From: Chloranthus sessilifolius
Lineage: Eukaryota; Streptophyta; Magnoliopsida; Chloranthales; Chloranthaceae
Assembly (NCBI GenBank): GCA_021018995.1
Contig: CM037587.1
Location: 2,916,866 to 2,980,865 of the forward strand
DNA: 64,000 nt
Direction of reading: 5' to 3'
The notes under the pieces are model-generated. The model had not been told where the DNA came from. It worked only from the letters and a program-made list of their open reading frames with translations, and did not search any database. How positions within the stretch are numbered: the stretch's first letter is position 1; every line of letters begins with the position of its first letter. Positions 11,548 to 23,552 of the stretch are shown one piece after another. The position numbers and the translations under genes were made by a program.

Positions 11548-12570
11548 TGATGGGGACATCCGATTCAAGCACCCGCCCATAACATATCGGAGGCGAAAGA
11601 AGAAACGTAACTTATCAAAAGAAAAGTAACTTATAATCCCGTCACTTTTATGTTTGGCCTATTTTGAAGGGTCAAACGAAGTCGGATTGATACGAAATTA
11701 ATCATATTTGAAAGCTTATCGAAGTAGCTTTCTAACGAGTCAAAATTTGAGCAATTCCGACAAGTATTGAAGAAGTTATAGTCAGTTTTTGGAGGCTGCA
11801 CATAAAGTGACGAATTTCAAGAATCCTAAGTGAATTAGGATTAGTTTCTTTTATTATTTTATTTTAGAAAGTAAGAGTTGTTTCTTTTATTAGAAATAGG
11901 ATTAGTTTCCTTATTGTTTAGGATTTTATTGTTTTAGAAGAATTAGGATATTTCTTTTATTTGAATTAGGAATTAGAGTTATACTAGGATTTCTAATTTT
12001 ATGCATTGGTTAGCCTATTTAAAGGCTTGTAAACACTTTTATTATTACTTTTTGGTTAATGAAAATTGCTTATGCAAAATTGAGAGTTCTAAACTTTCAT
12101 GAGGGTGTGATTCTCTCAAAACGAAGAGCGATTCTTCGATTCCCGCTTGCGGTTTGGTGCGAGGCCAACTCTTCTTCCATCTCTATCTTCTTTAGTTCTA
12201 CGGTTTGCGTAAGTAGCGTAATCCTAATTATTTTATTAATCTCATAAAAGCCCTAAATCAATATCTTGTTCATCATTAATTTTATTAGCCTTTTATTTTC
12301 GTTTGGTATCGAGAGCACCCGCTTGGAATTCGTTCGACGCCCTAAAACTATCGGAGATCTAGCCGTTCATAAGAACTCTAGTCTTCTAGATCCGCGATAG
12401 GGAACGTACACAAAAGTAACACTATTTTGGGCCGAAATTAATTCACCTAATTGAGTTTCTAGAATTTTCGTGGTAATTTGTTATGAGAAATTATTTTTTT
12501 TTTTAATTGATTAAATTAATTTCAATCCTAATCTCAGCCCTACCATTGCATTTAGTAAGTTCCCGCATCA
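11548..12570 (+). repeat. Element A 5' LTR
   Basis: 1023 bp, TG...CA, directly followed by a primer-site-like AATTGATATCAAAGCATC. A TATTTAAAGG box at about 12014 is a candidate promoter. The first 80 bases can be read as the basic tail described at 17513. Confidence 0.92.
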
Positions 12571-12572
12571 AA

Positions 12573-12590
12573 TTGATATCAAAGCATCAA
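12573..12590 (+). promoter_or_regulatory. Element A primer binding site
   Basis: TTGATATCAAAGCATC, two bases after the LTR, is close to TGGTATCAGAGC, the initiator tRNA-Met site used by most plant Ty3/Gypsy elements. Confidence 0.6.
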
Positions 12591-12882
12591 TTTAGTTTTA
12601 GGGTTTTAGTGCTCATATAGGTTTTATTTTTATTTTTTTTATTTTTTGGCTTTAAAAAAAAAAATCCGATCTGTCTGTCTTTTTGTCTAACATTTTCGTC
12701 TGACTTTTGCCTGAAAATTTTCGTCTGGCTTTTGTCTTTAACAAAAATTGTCTAGATTTTGTCTAAAAAAAATTTTCTGCCTTTTGTCTGAAAATTTTCA
12801 TCTAGCTTTTGTCTGAAAATTTTCGTCTTTTTTTTCTGTCTAAATTTAGTCTAGTCTTTGTCTGAAATTTCCTTGCATCATC

Positions 12883-14030
12883 ATGGATCCCAACAAGGTA
12901 GAAGCCCTGATTAGAGACATGACCGCCCGGATGGATGAACACCACAATCAGGTGCAACAACAGTTGCAAGACCTACAAATCCGGCATGAAACTTTAGAAA
13001 CCCGCATGGAAGAAATCAATGAGCTCATCGCCGAAAACCCCAATAGAGTCATCACCCATGATCGTAGGAGAGAAGTTCCTCATCGTCGCGAAATTCACAC
13101 CGAACAGGACGATAAAATCATGAAATCAGTAAAAATGGATGCCCCTACTTTTGACGGGAAAAGGCAACCTAAAATCTTTCTCGAGTGGGTCACCGGTATG
13201 GAGAACTACTTCGAGTGGTACGCCATGTCCGAAGAGCAAAAGGTCCGCTTTGCAAAGGTCAAACTTACAGGCCAAGCTCGACTTTATTGGATGGGTTTAG
13301 AGCGCCGGAGACAGTCCAATGGTCTTACTCCCATTTCCACTTGGGAAGAGATGAAGGACCAGTTGAACGATAAATATGTTCCTCTATCCTACGAGGAATT
13401 CTTGATTCTTGATCGGTATCATTCATTGCGTCAAGGAAATTCATCATCCTTTGAATACATCGATAAATTCAAGAACTAAAGACCAGTGCCGATGGATCGA
13501 ACCTAAAAGGTTACCCTATCCCGATTTGAATGGGCCTTCGAATCGCAAAGGAACTTATTCCACTCGTTGATAATCTAGACGAATGTTTCTCTAGAGTCAA
13601 AGAGCTAGAGCGATACCTCAAAACTAGTACTCCATCTAGTTATAAGTCTAGTTATCGGTTCAATGCACCTGAGTCAAAGCCCAACATTAGTGCCCCGTTT
13701 GCTAGGTCCAACCCCGTTACTACACCGGTAACTCGAGTCGATAAGGGTAAGAGTTCAATGCTCGAAGGCCCCAAGAGTGGTGGTCAAAATAAATGTTATA
13801 AGTGTCACGGCATCGGGCATTTTGCAGCACAATGCCCATCCCGAAATTTGTTCATAGCTGAGGACACCGAAAATGAGCATAATGAGGGTACTGTTGAAGT
13901 GTACGAGCCTGAGTCGTTCCCTAGTGATGAAGAAGATTGTGTAGGGGAACGAACAATGGCGTGTCTTAGGGATGTCTCCTATCCCGTTGGGGAGGATAAT
14001 ACCGGGTTCTTGTGGTTAGATGTGCTCTAG
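12883..14030 (+). mobile_element. Element A gag region
   Basis: Starts MDPNKVEALIRDMTARMDEH, a helical N-terminus. A retrotransposon gag core follows (FDGKRQPKIFLEWVTGMENY, then QARLYWMGLERR). It ends with a zinc knuckle, CYKCHGIGHFAAQC, and an acidic spacer. The capsid protein packages the element RNA. Broken. Confidence 0.88.
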
Positions 14031-14052
14031 CCCAATCAAAGGAGAGTGATGA

Positions 14053-17000
14053 TTGACGGATAATATCTTTTATACCATAGCCACGTGTGGAATAAAAGCC
14101 TGTCGAGTCCTTGTTGATAGTGGAAGTTGTACCAATGTGGTTTCTGAAAGTACAGTTTCTCGTTTAGGGCTCACCCCCGTAACTCACCCACGACCCTATA
14201 AGATTGCTTGGGTTAATTCATCATCCATCCCTGTTTCACAAAGGTGTCAGGTTCCTATACAATTCGGATCGTATAAGGACACCTTGTGGTGTGATGTTGT
14301 GCCCATGGATGTGGGGCATATCATCCTCGGGAGGCCTTGGTTGTATGACATGGATGTTACACTATTCAGTCGATCGAACGTGTGTTCCTTCACTCACAAA
14401 GGTCAGAAAATACAACTTAATTCGTTACCTCCAAAGGCACCCACAGTGAAGTCGACAAAGTCAAGTGATAAAGGCCTATTAGAGAGAGAGACGACATCTA
14501 AGGCCATTCACATCGTTAGCCCTCTTGAGTTTGAACAAGGCGCTAAGACAGAAGGCATCGTCTATGTCCTTGTCACAGTTGAAAAGTCCAAAGAATCAGG
14601 CGTTGAGGTTCCAAAAGAGGTCAAACCAATCTTGAGTGAGTTTGCGGATGTCTTTCCCAAAGACCTTCCAAATGAATTACCACCTCTACGGGACATCCAA
14701 CACGCCATCGATTTAGTCCCTGGAGCTACCTTACCCAACTTACCCCACTATCGTATGAACCCATCCGAACACTCGGAGTTAAAAAGGCAAGTTGATGAGC
14801 TTCTCCAAAAGGGGTTCATAAAGGAAAGCTTGAGTCCCTGTGCCGTGCCAGCGCTGCTCACACCCAAGAAAGACGGAACTTGGAGGATGTGTGTGGATAG
14901 TCGCGCGATTAACAAGATCACGGTCAAGTATCGGCTCCCAATACCAAGATTGGACGATATGTTAGACATGATGGTAGGTGCCACAATTTTTTCGAAGATC
15001 GATTTGAAGAGTGGGTACCATCAAATTCGAGTTTGTCCCGGGGACGAATGGAAAACTGCCTTCAAAACCAAAGATGGTTTGTACGAATGGTTTGTCATGC
15101 CTTTTGGGCTTTCGAACGCCCCGAGTACATTTATGCGTATCATGACGCAAGTGTTACGGCCTTTCATCGGCAAGTTCCTTGTGGTTTATTTTGACGACAT
15201 CCTCATCTACAGCCACAACAAGGAACAAACACTTGGACCATTTAAGGCAAGTTTGTGTGACTCTCCGAGGAGAGAAGTTGTACGCAAACCTGAAGAAGTG
15301 CACGTTCATGTCACATCGCGTTGTCTTCTTAGGGTTTGTTGTGACCTCTGATGGAATGACTGCGGACCCCGAAAAGGTCACGGCTATCATTGAATGGCCC
15401 GAACCTCGGAACATTCATGAAGTCCGTAGCTTCCATGGGTTAGCCACATTTTACAGGCGGTTCATCCGTAATTTCAGTACGGTAACTTCCCCTATCACTG
15501 ATTGCATCAGAAAAGGGGAGTTTAAATGGACACCTGCGGCGGCTAAGGCTTTCAAGGAGATTAAGTTTCAAATGACGGAAGCTCCTGTCATGCGCCTTCC
15601 TGACTTCTCTAAGGTCTTTGAAGTTGCGTGTGACGCGTCAGGCGTAGGTATTGGAGGAGTATTGAGCCAAGAGGGCCATCCGATAGCTTATTTCAGTGAA
15701 AAGCTAAATGAGGCCAGTGAATACTCGACCTCGACAAAAGAATTCTGGCAGTAGTCCAATCCCTTAAATATTGGAAACACTATCTACTACCACATGAATT
15801 CGTCTTGTTCTCGGACCACGAAGCCCTACGATTTTTGAATTCTCAAAAGAAGTTAAACCCACGACATGCAAAATGGGTTGAACAACTTCAAGGGTTTACC
15901 TTCGTGCTGAAACATAGGGCCGGTGTGGAGAATCGAGTGGCTGACGCGCTTAGCCGTAGAATGGCGGCGTTGCACTCATTAAGTGTTGAGGTAACCGGAT
16001 TCGAACGCCTCGTGGAGGATTACCCCACATGTCCGGATTTTGGCGAAGAGCATGCCTCACTTGTGCGTGGACAACCTGTCAGAGGGAGTAAATATACCCT
16101 ACAGGAGGGGTATTTGTTCTTGAAACACCGATTGTGTATTCCCCGCACTTCTTTGCGAGACTTTCTCGTTTGGGAATTACACGCCGGAGGGGTTGCTAGC
16201 CATTTTGGTCGCAATAAAACTGTCGCATTGGTGGAAGACCGATTCTATTGGCCCAATCTCACCAGAGATGTTGCCAAAATTATCAGCCAGTGTCGTGTTT
16301 GCCAGTTGGCAAAGCAAAAGAGGCAGAACACGGGATTGTATGCACCTTTACCGGTGCCACACACCCCGTGGCAAGACCTATCAATGGACTTCGTGTTAGG
16401 CCTCCCTAAAACCCTCCAAAAGCACGACTCGGTGTTCGTTATTGTGGACCGTTTCTCTAAGATGGCCCACTTCATTGCGTTTGCGAAGACCTCCGATGCT
16501 AGTCACATTGCTACCCTGTTCTTTAATGAGGTCGTTCGTCTACACGGTTTGCCTAAGACGATAGTGTCTGACCATGACGTTAAATTTGTCAGTTATTTTT
16601 GGAAGACACTATGGCACAAAATGGGGACTCGACTACAATTTTCATCTGCTTATCATCCCCAAACTGACGGGCAAACCGAGGTTGTTAATAGGAGTTTAGG
16701 AAATCTATTAAGGTGTCTAGTGGGCGAGCACATTAGGAGTTGGGATTCCATCTTACCTGTCGCTGAGTTTGCATATAACAATTCGGTTAATAGAACCAAC
16801 CACAGGCATGAGTCCGTTCCAAATTGTGCATGGGTATAAACTTAGGACACCAGTAGATCTCATTCCAATGTCCATTCATCATCGGTCATCAGAGTCTGCA
16901 TCCACATTTGCGCATCGCATTCATGAGTTGCATGCTGAGATTAAGAAAAGAATTAATTTAAAGAATGAAAAATACAAGTTCTCTGCAGATTCTCATAGAC

Positions 17001-17311
17001 GGTTCAAAGAATTCCAAGAGGGTGATTTTGTGATGGTTCAGAATAGACCCGAGCGATTCCCACAAAGAGTTGCAAAAAAGTTACAAGCTCGTGGTGCTGG
17101 ACCCTATCAGATCTTAAAGCGTGTCGGTTCTAATGCTTACATCTTAGATCTTCCGCCGGAATTGGGGATTAGCACGACTTTCAATGTGGAGGACCTTGTT
17201 CCATTCCATGGCCCTTCAACCATCCCTGCCAACCCCTTTGAGCCTTCTACATCCGATGACCCAATTATTCCCCTTCCCACACCGTTACCCCACCTACCGC
17301 AAAATCCGTGA
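14053..17311 (+). mobile_element. Element A pol region
   Basis: Domains in order: aspartic protease (VLVDSGSCTNVVS) near 14110; reverse transcriptase from about 14640 with [25 protein letters not shown] and YFDDILIYS; RNase H about 15600-15990; integrase about 16130-17150 with an HHCC zinc finger (CRVCQLAK), the DDE core ([25 protein letters not shown]) and the GPY/F-type ARGAGPYQILKRVG. All expected catalytic blocks are visible across the reading frames. Broken overall. Confidence 0.9.
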
Positions 17312-17594
17312 GATCATCGAAGATGTGCTGGAAGATCAGATTGTATCCACCAACCATGGGGGACTTCAAAAGTACTTGGTCAAGTGGAAGAACAAGGCCG
17401 ACACAGAGAATACTTGGATTACACAGGAGGAATTTCAGCAGCTTGATCCGGATCTTTTGGACCTTTATCACAACCAAGATTCAGGGGATGAACTGCCTAA
17501 CCCGGGGAGAGTTGATGGGGACATCCGATTCAAGCACCCGCCCATAACATATCGGAGGCGAAAGAAGAAACTTAACTTATCAAAAGAAGAGTAA
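17305..17594 (+). mobile_element. Element A chromodomain and LTR-encoded basic tail
   Basis: REIIEDVLEDQIVST, then LQKYLVKWKNKADTENTWIT, then LDPDLLDLYH is a chromodomain of the chromovirus integrase type, thought to steer integration to marked chromatin. The frame runs on across the LTR boundary at 17513 and ends inside the LTR with FKHPPITYRRRKKKLNLSKE, a strongly basic tail. Confidence 0.85.
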
Positions 17595-18535
17595 CTTATA
17601 ATCCCGTCACTTTTATGTTTGGCCTATTTTGAAGTGTCAAACGAAGTCGGATTGATACGAAATTGATCATATTTGAAAGCTTATCGAAGTAGCTTTCCAA
17701 CGAGTCAAAATTTGAGCAATTCCGACAAGTATTGAAGAAGTTATAGTCAGTTTTGGAGGCTGCATATAAAGTGACGAATTTCAAGAATCCTAAGTGAATT
17801 AGGATTAGTTTCTTTTATTATTTTATTTTAGAAAGTAAGAGTTGTTTCTTTTATTAGAAATAGGATTAGTTTCCTTATTGTTTAGGATTTTATTGTTTTA
17901 GAAGAATTAGGATATTTCTTTTATTTGAATTAGGAATTAGAGTTATACTAGGATTTCTAATTTTATGCATTGGTTAGCCTATTTAAAGGCTTGTAAACAC
18001 TTTTATTATTACTTTTTGGTTAATGAAAATTGCTTATGCAAAATTGAGAGTTCTAAACTTTCGTGAGAGTGTGACTCTCTCAAAACGAAGAGCGATTCTT
18101 CGATTCCCACTTGCGGTTTAGTGCGAGGCCAACTCTTCTTCCATCTCTATCTTCTTTAGTTCTACGGTTTGCGTAAATAGCGTAATCCTAATTATTTTAT
18201 TAATCTCATAAAAGCCCTAAATCAATATTTTGTTCATCATTAATTTTATTAGCCTTTTATTTTCGTTTGGTATCGAGAGCACCCGCTTGCGAGTTCGTTC
18301 AATGCCCTAAAACTATCGGAGATCTAGTCGTTCATAAGAACTCTAGTCTTCTAGATCCGCGATAGGGAACGTACACAAAAGTAACACTATTTTGGGCCGA
18401 AATTAAATCACCTAATTGAGTTTCTAGAATTTTCGTGGTAATTTGTTATGAGAAATTTTTTTTTTTTTTAATTGATTAAATTAATTTCAATCCTAATCTC
18501 AGCCCTAGCATTGCATTTAGTAAGTTCCCGCATCA
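17513..18535 (+). repeat. Element A 3' LTR
   Basis: 1023 bp, same length as the 5' LTR, preceded by a short purine tract ending GGGGAGAGT. Followed by the second GTTTC. About 22-24 differences from the 5' LTR were counted by eye. Confidence 0.92.
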
Positions 18536-19147
18536 GTTTCTAAACAAAGCAATGAGGGTTTTGGGAGAGATGGGGTTCTCTCACGTTCGTTGATCGCAAC
18601 CGCATCAAGGTCAATGCTCCCTTGCAGCAAAACGAAGAAGACAAGGAGATTAGAGAGGGAGATCCGCGATGATCGAGGTTTCGGAGGGTAAAGAAGATGG
18701 GCTCTTCTTTCTTCTCTCACGGTTCTCTCTCTTTCTCTCTTCTCTCAAACTCAAGCAAATGAGGAGCTTGTATAGGAAGCCTTGACTTATATACCATGGG
18801 CTTGCTTCCTTATGAAGCATGAACACCTAATTTGTGTATTAGTTCCTTTAACTAATGGGGTTGGTTCGGTGTGAAACCAATACACCCCAATTAATGTGTT
18901 AGTTCTTACAATTAAAGGGGTCGGTTATGTGTGGAGCTAGCACCAAAACGGTGCACAAGTTCTTTTATTAAAAGGTCAAAAGAAATCTTCTTGTGCAAAT
19001 AATTATGCCATTAAACGTATAACCTTTTGCACCCAAAATCTACATCCCAAAATATAATATTCCGAAAATCCTTAAGTGTGGTGTATACCTTGTTAAGCAC
19101 ATACATCTATTGGATGTATTAACGTTTTGAAAATTTGGGTTGTTACA

Positions 19148-19821
19148 CTATACAACACAATCAAGAAGGCTTCTGTCCACACAAACAATTAACCAAGCAG
19201 TTGTTGTGTACACTCAGCAGCTATCAACACGACTTAGCAAATACCAGTCAATGCCGCTCCCAGAAAACAGAATCCAGTTTCTTTCCAGCAATATTAGTGG
19301 GTTTCCAGCGACATTTTTGCTTTTCTGACAACGTTTTTACAGTTCCGATGACATACACAACAGCTCCGGCGACCTCGGGGCACTCACCGGCGACACACAC
19401 AGCAGTTCTGGAGCGTTGATAATGTGATTGAAGGCCTCACATGCTCCAGAACACAGCCCTCTTGAAACCTGAAGTCAATGCTTGGGTCCTCAAATCGAGC
19501 TGAGCTAAGAGGGAAAAAGGACCGGAGAAAGGATCCGATCAAAACCCAAAGAGAGCGATGATTCCGGCACTTTTTTAGCGGCTTCCGGCACCTTTCCGGC
19601 TGCTGTTGACGTCATTGCTGAAGAGACTTGATCAAGAATAGAGAGGGTTGATCAGAGCCATCATCATGATGCTCTGATTTTTGCTTTTACAACTTGTTTG
19701 AACCTCAAACTTCTCAAGCTCTATCAATCCTCTAAAAATTATATAGCCCTCAATGTTCTATTGAGGGCTTTAATTCATCAACCTACTACATTTGTTAATT
19801 TCATTTAAGGAGTATGTATTT
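19148..19821. other. Spacer, likely 3' flank of a minus-strand host gene
   Basis: No gene recognised. Repeated TTCCGGC/CCGGCGAC words occur at about 19310-19400 and 19560-19610. A TATATAATTTT on the minus strand near 19745 could belong to an LTR fragment, but no ends were found. Confidence 0.35.
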
Positions 19822-19965
19822 TTAGAGGCTACTTTTGCCACTCATCAGCAATGGGTCCCTATTCAATCTAAATTGATGTTGCTGAACACTTTCATCTTCA
19901 GCACTCGATCCATCAACCTTCAATTCCTGTTGCTGAACTGAACCCCTAGGTTGGTCACGTGCACA
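19822..19965 (-). CDS. Candidate terminal exon, unknown host gene
   Basis: On the minus strand, a good acceptor (TTTTCTCTTGACAG) is followed directly by an open frame of 47 codons ending in TAA at 19822. It reads CARDQPRGSVQQQELKVDGS and on to RLNRDPLLMSGKSSL. It is polar and Gln/Ser-rich, as C-terminal tails often are. With the exon candidate at 23415-23498 it would form the 3' end of one minus-strand gene whose intron has swallowed a solo LTR and MITEs. I do not recognise the protein. The link between the two exons is inferred from strand and order only. Confidence 0.4.
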   Translation of the reverse strand, partial: CARDQPRGSVQQQELKVDGSSAEDESVQQHQFRLNRDPLLMSGKSSL

Positions 19966-20559
19966 CTGTCAAGAGAAAATTATTATTATACAATTTTTTT
20001 CCTATTCTACTCTCAAGGTCACTAAACACTTTTTTTTCATTTCTCTTTTTTCCTAACAATAAGTTTACAAAAAAAAAAAACAACGACGACGAGAAAGCGA
20101 TCATGAATGAACATAAGATTGATAAAAAGTACAGCTAAAAAATAATTACCGATCCCGCAAAACTGTAACCTACTGTACAACAGCCTAGTCCACTTCCTTG
20201 TACATGTGGGAGAACAACAATGGGAGAATTTCTTTTGATAACAACTGGAAATAGCTATCAAAAGAGAAGAATGCCAAAGAAAAATGCAAAAAATGATTCA
20301 TCTTATAAAAAATTGGAACCAAGTCTGCAAGCTCTATGACTGGTTAAACAAATTAATATCCTCAAAAAAGGTAAAACTTGGAAAAGAATAAAATGAATTA
20401 TACTGCTCAACTCTCCTCATTATAATGTTTAGATACATTCTTCAGCTAACAAAGTATCAGTTTTCTAAACCTATCAACTAGATATTTAAGTAGATTATTC
20501 AGAATGGTCGCTCTACCTAAAAAAATTAAAATTATAGAAAAGTATATTCTAATACTTTC
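19966..20559. other. AT-rich intron-like spacer
   Basis: Low-complexity, AT-rich sequence with no coding signal on either strand. If the flanking exon candidates are right, it is the start of a long intron read on the minus strand. Confidence 0.35.
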
Positions 20560-21594
20560 TGACAGGGACGCCACCAACAAAGACCTAGGGTTCAGGCCGT
20601 ACAAGGTGTATCAACGGCGAAAGAAGCGACTGAAGGGTCAAGGGAAGGCCATAGAGTTCAGCTAGGAAGCACCAAGCATCAGCAGGCGACTGACGTCCGT
20701 GGCTCCATGGACGGACGCCCGGATTTCGAGGTGCTCACTGTTCTAGTGAGCACTGACGTCCGTGGCTCCATGGACGGACATTCGGATTTCGAGGTGCTCA
20801 CTGTTCTAGTGAGTACAAACGTCCATGAGTAGGTAACGGACGTCCGTGGACCCCAGGTCGGACGTCCATGAAAACCCGCGCATCAGCGTCATAAGTGATG
20901 TAATTGTCCTTTTTATCCTTAGTTTTTATCCTTTTTATAAGTTACCACTTAGGGTAACTTGGTACTTTTCTATTTTTATGTTTATTCTCTTGTAATGGCT
21001 ATAAAGCCCAATTTGTAAGCCATTTTTGGCACTTATTGATTTAATGAAAATATGCTTTGCATTTGGCTTGAGATGAGCTTGAAGAGTCTTCTTCCCCATG
21101 TGAGTTTGGTGTGAGGCCCATCTTACTTTAATCTTCTTTCTTCTATCTTCCTAGTATCTTCTTGCTAATCCCTTGAATCCCAAATCTCCCTTTTGCTTGA
21201 TTGTTCAATCTCCAACCCTAGATCTAGAGCAATATTGATGTCCATCCTTATGGATCAAATCCAACCCTAGCCCATCGATCCATAACCGTTGTTAGACTCT
21301 AGCTTGCTCTATTTTAGGCATTTAACCGATTCGATTCAAAAGCCCTAGTGAGGAGTTACCGATTCCACAAAGGCCCCAACCTAGACAAAGCGAGTTCTAC
21401 CTCTCGGATCACCTCTTCCGCCATCCTAACGGATCCTGCGCATCGGATTGGACCCTACGTGAGCCAAAGCATGGTCACCTAAACAGAATCCTGAGAAATC
21501 AAGAGATCGCTTCAATTTGTGATTAGTTAGTTTAATTTCGACAAATCATCACATCATGGGCATTCATGGATTTCAGGGTCATTGTTCCGTGTCA
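20560..21594 (+). mobile_element. Solo LTR, CRM-like (TSD CTTTC)
   Basis: 1035 bp starting TGACAGGGACGCC and ending TTCCGTGTCA, flanked by CTTTC (20555-20559 and 21595-21599). There is no internal region. From base 2 it is open for 34 codons to a TAG at 20665, encoding a basic tail with FRPYKVYQRRKKRLKGQ, the counterpart of the tails in elements A and C. It is a related but distinct LTR family. Confidence 0.9.
20688..20875. repeat. Tandem dyad repeat in the solo LTR
   Basis: A unit of about 68 bp is duplicated and partly repeated a third time. Each unit has two dyads: GACGTCCGTGG...CCATGGACGGAC, and TGCTCACTG...CTAGTGAGCA. It lies just before the 5'-proximal promoter region of the LTR. Confidence 0.75.
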
Positions 21595-21754
21595 CTTTCC
21601 TAAAATATTGACACGGAAAGAAGCATTCATCAAGAAGTCAATAGCTTCAGAAATTGTGAGAATCAGGAAAAATATTAAAATTCCCAGAAGGCTTTACTCC
21701 TTTCATAAGAGACATAGCATCAATAAAATCACACTTTAGTAAAAGCATAAACGC

Positions 21755-21880
21755 TCCCCTTGAGGGCACCCTGGGGATTTATTCCGTGCGGACTCCGCAC
21801 GTGCTAACTTAGGGCGTGCATATGCCCTTGGGATTAGTCGGGTGCTCTAAGAGGCCCGGATAGCTAGATTAAAAAAAAAA
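21755..21880 (+). mobile_element. SINE-like 3' tail
   Basis: The block ending CTTGGGATTAGTCGGGTGCTC...GGCCCGGATAGCTAG plus a short A-rich run resembles the GGATTAGTCGGG 3' region common to Au-type plant SINEs. No A or B box was found upstream, so it would be 5'-truncated or a related dispersed repeat. Confidence 0.35.
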
Positions 21881-21898
21881 TAGTGTTTTTAGCATTTA

Positions 21899-21920
21899 CC
21901 CCCCCCCCCCCCCCCCCCCC
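21899..21920. repeat. Poly(C) run of 22
   Basis: An uninterrupted run of 22 C followed by GCCGC. Long C/G homopolymers are rare in plant DNA and are prone to sequencing-length error. Confidence 0.9.
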
Positions 21921-21977
21921 GCCGCTCTGGTGTTTCACCTATTTACATTGCGGCCCTTGCTTTTGTGTTTCCTTATT

Positions 21978-22450
21978 GGTCCCTAGAGCGATGGATCAGC
22001 CGTTGACTGATACAGAATCGAACTTTGACTGCTTTGAATCAGAAGATGGAGATCTTTTTTTTCACCACAATGTTCGACCCAATGAATCTTGAGACCCAGA
22101 GCTTACTATCAGGCAATCAGATTTAGATTACACATGGCAGACAACCCCAAAAGTGAATATGACCATGCGCACACATCAAACATGGTTCTTAGATCCCATC
22201 ATGTTATAGTTATAGGTCCCTAGCTAGGACTGTTAGAGAATCAAACTTTGACTGCTTTGAATCAGATGATAGAGATATTTTTTTCACCATAAACTTCCAT
22301 CCAATGAAGCTTGAGATCCGGAGCTTACAATCAGGCTGTCAAATTTAGATTCCACATGGCAGACAACCCCATTAGTGAATATGATCATGGGCGCACATCA
22401 AGCGTGGTTCTTGGATCACTTTTCAAGATATGTTCCATGTGAATCAAAAT
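21978..22450. repeat. Diverged tandem duplication of a ~237-bp MITE-like unit
   Basis: Two units beginning GGTCCCTAG (21978 and 22215) each contain TTTGACTGCTTTGAATCAGA, a TCTTGAGA block and CACATGGCAGACAACCCC. The GAATCAGACGATGGAGATC core recurs at 23620, 55290, 56017-56466, 60120 and 60595, marking one dispersed MITE family. Confidence 0.65.
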
Positions 22451-22580
22451 CTGACTGTCTAATTGTAGGCCCATGATCTCAAGATCCATTAGGTCAAAGA
22501 TTGAGGCAAAAAAAATATCTCCATCGTCTCTTCAAAACAGTCAAAGATTGTTTTGTCAAAGAATCCATCACTGGCACTCA

Positions 22581-22787
22581 CCATGGTTCAAAATTTCGGT
22601 CGATAATTCAAATTATTGGCCAAAATTTACCGGTTTCGGTTGCACACTGAAACGAAAACAAGGTCCGAAATTTTTGTCACTTTATGTATGGCAGTGAAAT
22701 TTTAGGCCGAAATTCAAATTTTCAGTCAAAATTTTAGCTCAAATTTTCGGTTTCGGTCATGCCCGAAACCGATATTTTGATCCTTGG
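22581..22787. mobile_element. MITE of the TTTCGG family
   Basis: About 207 bp with inverted ends CCATGGTTCAAAAT and ATTTTGATCCTTGG, filled with AAATTTCGGT/ACCGAAA words in both orientations. Same family as 26540-26740. No clear target duplication is visible here. Confidence 0.6.
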
Positions 22788-22810
22788 TGATCACATAGAA
22801 TCATTTATAT

Positions 22811-23153
22811 CCCATTGTATACTAGGAACTTGTACAACATCTGGAGTAAAATAATGTGAAATATTTGTTATTTCAGCATTATAAATGACTAATGTGTAAC
22901 CCATGCATTGAACACACCCACTCACACACACATATATATAGAGAGAGAGAGGGGGGTAAGGCAAGTGGGACAGCATCCCATTGTATACTAGGAACTTGTA
23001 CAACATCTGGAGTAAAATAATGTGAAATATTTGTTATTTCAGCATTATAAATGACTAATGTGTAACCCATTTATTGAACACACCCACTCACACACACACA
23101 TATATAGAGAGAGAGAGAGAGAGGGGGGTAAGGCAAGTGGGACAGCATCCCAT
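22811..23153. repeat. 166-bp tandem duplication
   Basis: CCCATTGTATACTAGG starts at 22811 and again at 22977 (offset 166). Near-identical units end in a (CA)n(TA)n(GA)n tract plus GGGGGGTAAGGCAAGTGGGA. A partial third start (CATCCCAT) follows the second unit. High identity means a recent duplication. Confidence 0.85.
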
Positions 23154-23414
23154 TTGGGTGCCACGAGGCACTCACATGCCCACATGGGACAGCATTCCAT
23201 TACCAAGTTTAATGGCAATTAAACGAGTTTTAATCTAGTTTTAAGGCGGCTCCGAGGAGATTGGAGTAGTGTCAGGGTTGACGGAGTGTAAATAAGACAT
23301 ATCTGAGGGAGGTAAATGCGAAAAACATTAAAAAAAAATGCATAAATTAAAAGCTAAAATAAAATTAGAGACAAACAGAATCCATATAACAATAAAAAGA
23401 GAATTAATGCATAC

Positions 23415-23498
23415 CTCCAACATCACTGAAGCTCCTCTCTTGATTTTAGCTTCAGGATGGCTTGTCCAATTAGGTGAGCACGAATCTGTTACAACAAA
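23415..23498 (-). CDS. Candidate internal exon, unknown host gene
   Basis: On the minus strand, the acceptor CTGGTGCTGCAG and donor GAG|GTATGC enclose exactly 84 bp (28 codons, no stop): FVVTDSCSPNWTSHPEAKIK then RGASVMLE. The sharp consensus sites and protein-like composition support a real exon. I do not recognise the family. The likely partner is the terminal exon at 19822-19965; upstream exons were not found before element C. Confidence 0.45.
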
Positions 23499-23552
23499 CT
23501 GCAGCACCAGGAATAATACTTCAATCATTTTAATTGAAAAAGGAATAGCCCC

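Larger units (their letters stand above)
11548..18535 (+). mobile_element. Element A: chromovirus (Ty3/Gypsy, CRM-like), nearly complete
   Basis: 6988 bp, flanked by GTTTC (11543-11547 and 18536-18540). Two LTRs of 1023 bp each start TGATGGGGACATCC and end CCCGCATCA. Between them lie a tRNA-Met-like primer site, gag with a CCHC knuckle, protease, RT, RNase H, integrase with GPY/F module and a chromodomain, in chromovirus order. By eye the LTRs differ by roughly 2%, so it is the youngest element here. It looks structurally whole but is broken, with about five breaks in its coding region. The LTR start and the reading of the polyprotein tail into the 3' LTR are, as I recall, CRM (centromeric retrotransposon) traits; the lineage call is an inference. 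Confidence 0.92.
8367..19147 (-). mobile_element. Solo LTR, about 3.8 kb, split by element A (TSD CTATA)
   Basis: Begins TGTGACAACC (8367) and ends GGGTTGTTACA (19147). It is flanked by the 5-bp duplication CTATA (8362-8366 and 19148-19152). Removing the nested element A with one copy of its target duplication leaves about 3.79 kb with no gag or pol, so this is a solo LTR left by recombination. A TATATAAG box read on the minus strand near 18790 and similarity to the LTRs of element B put it on the minus strand. It holds three tandem-repeat tracts and a GCGCAC word cluster, listed separately. Confidence 0.85.
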
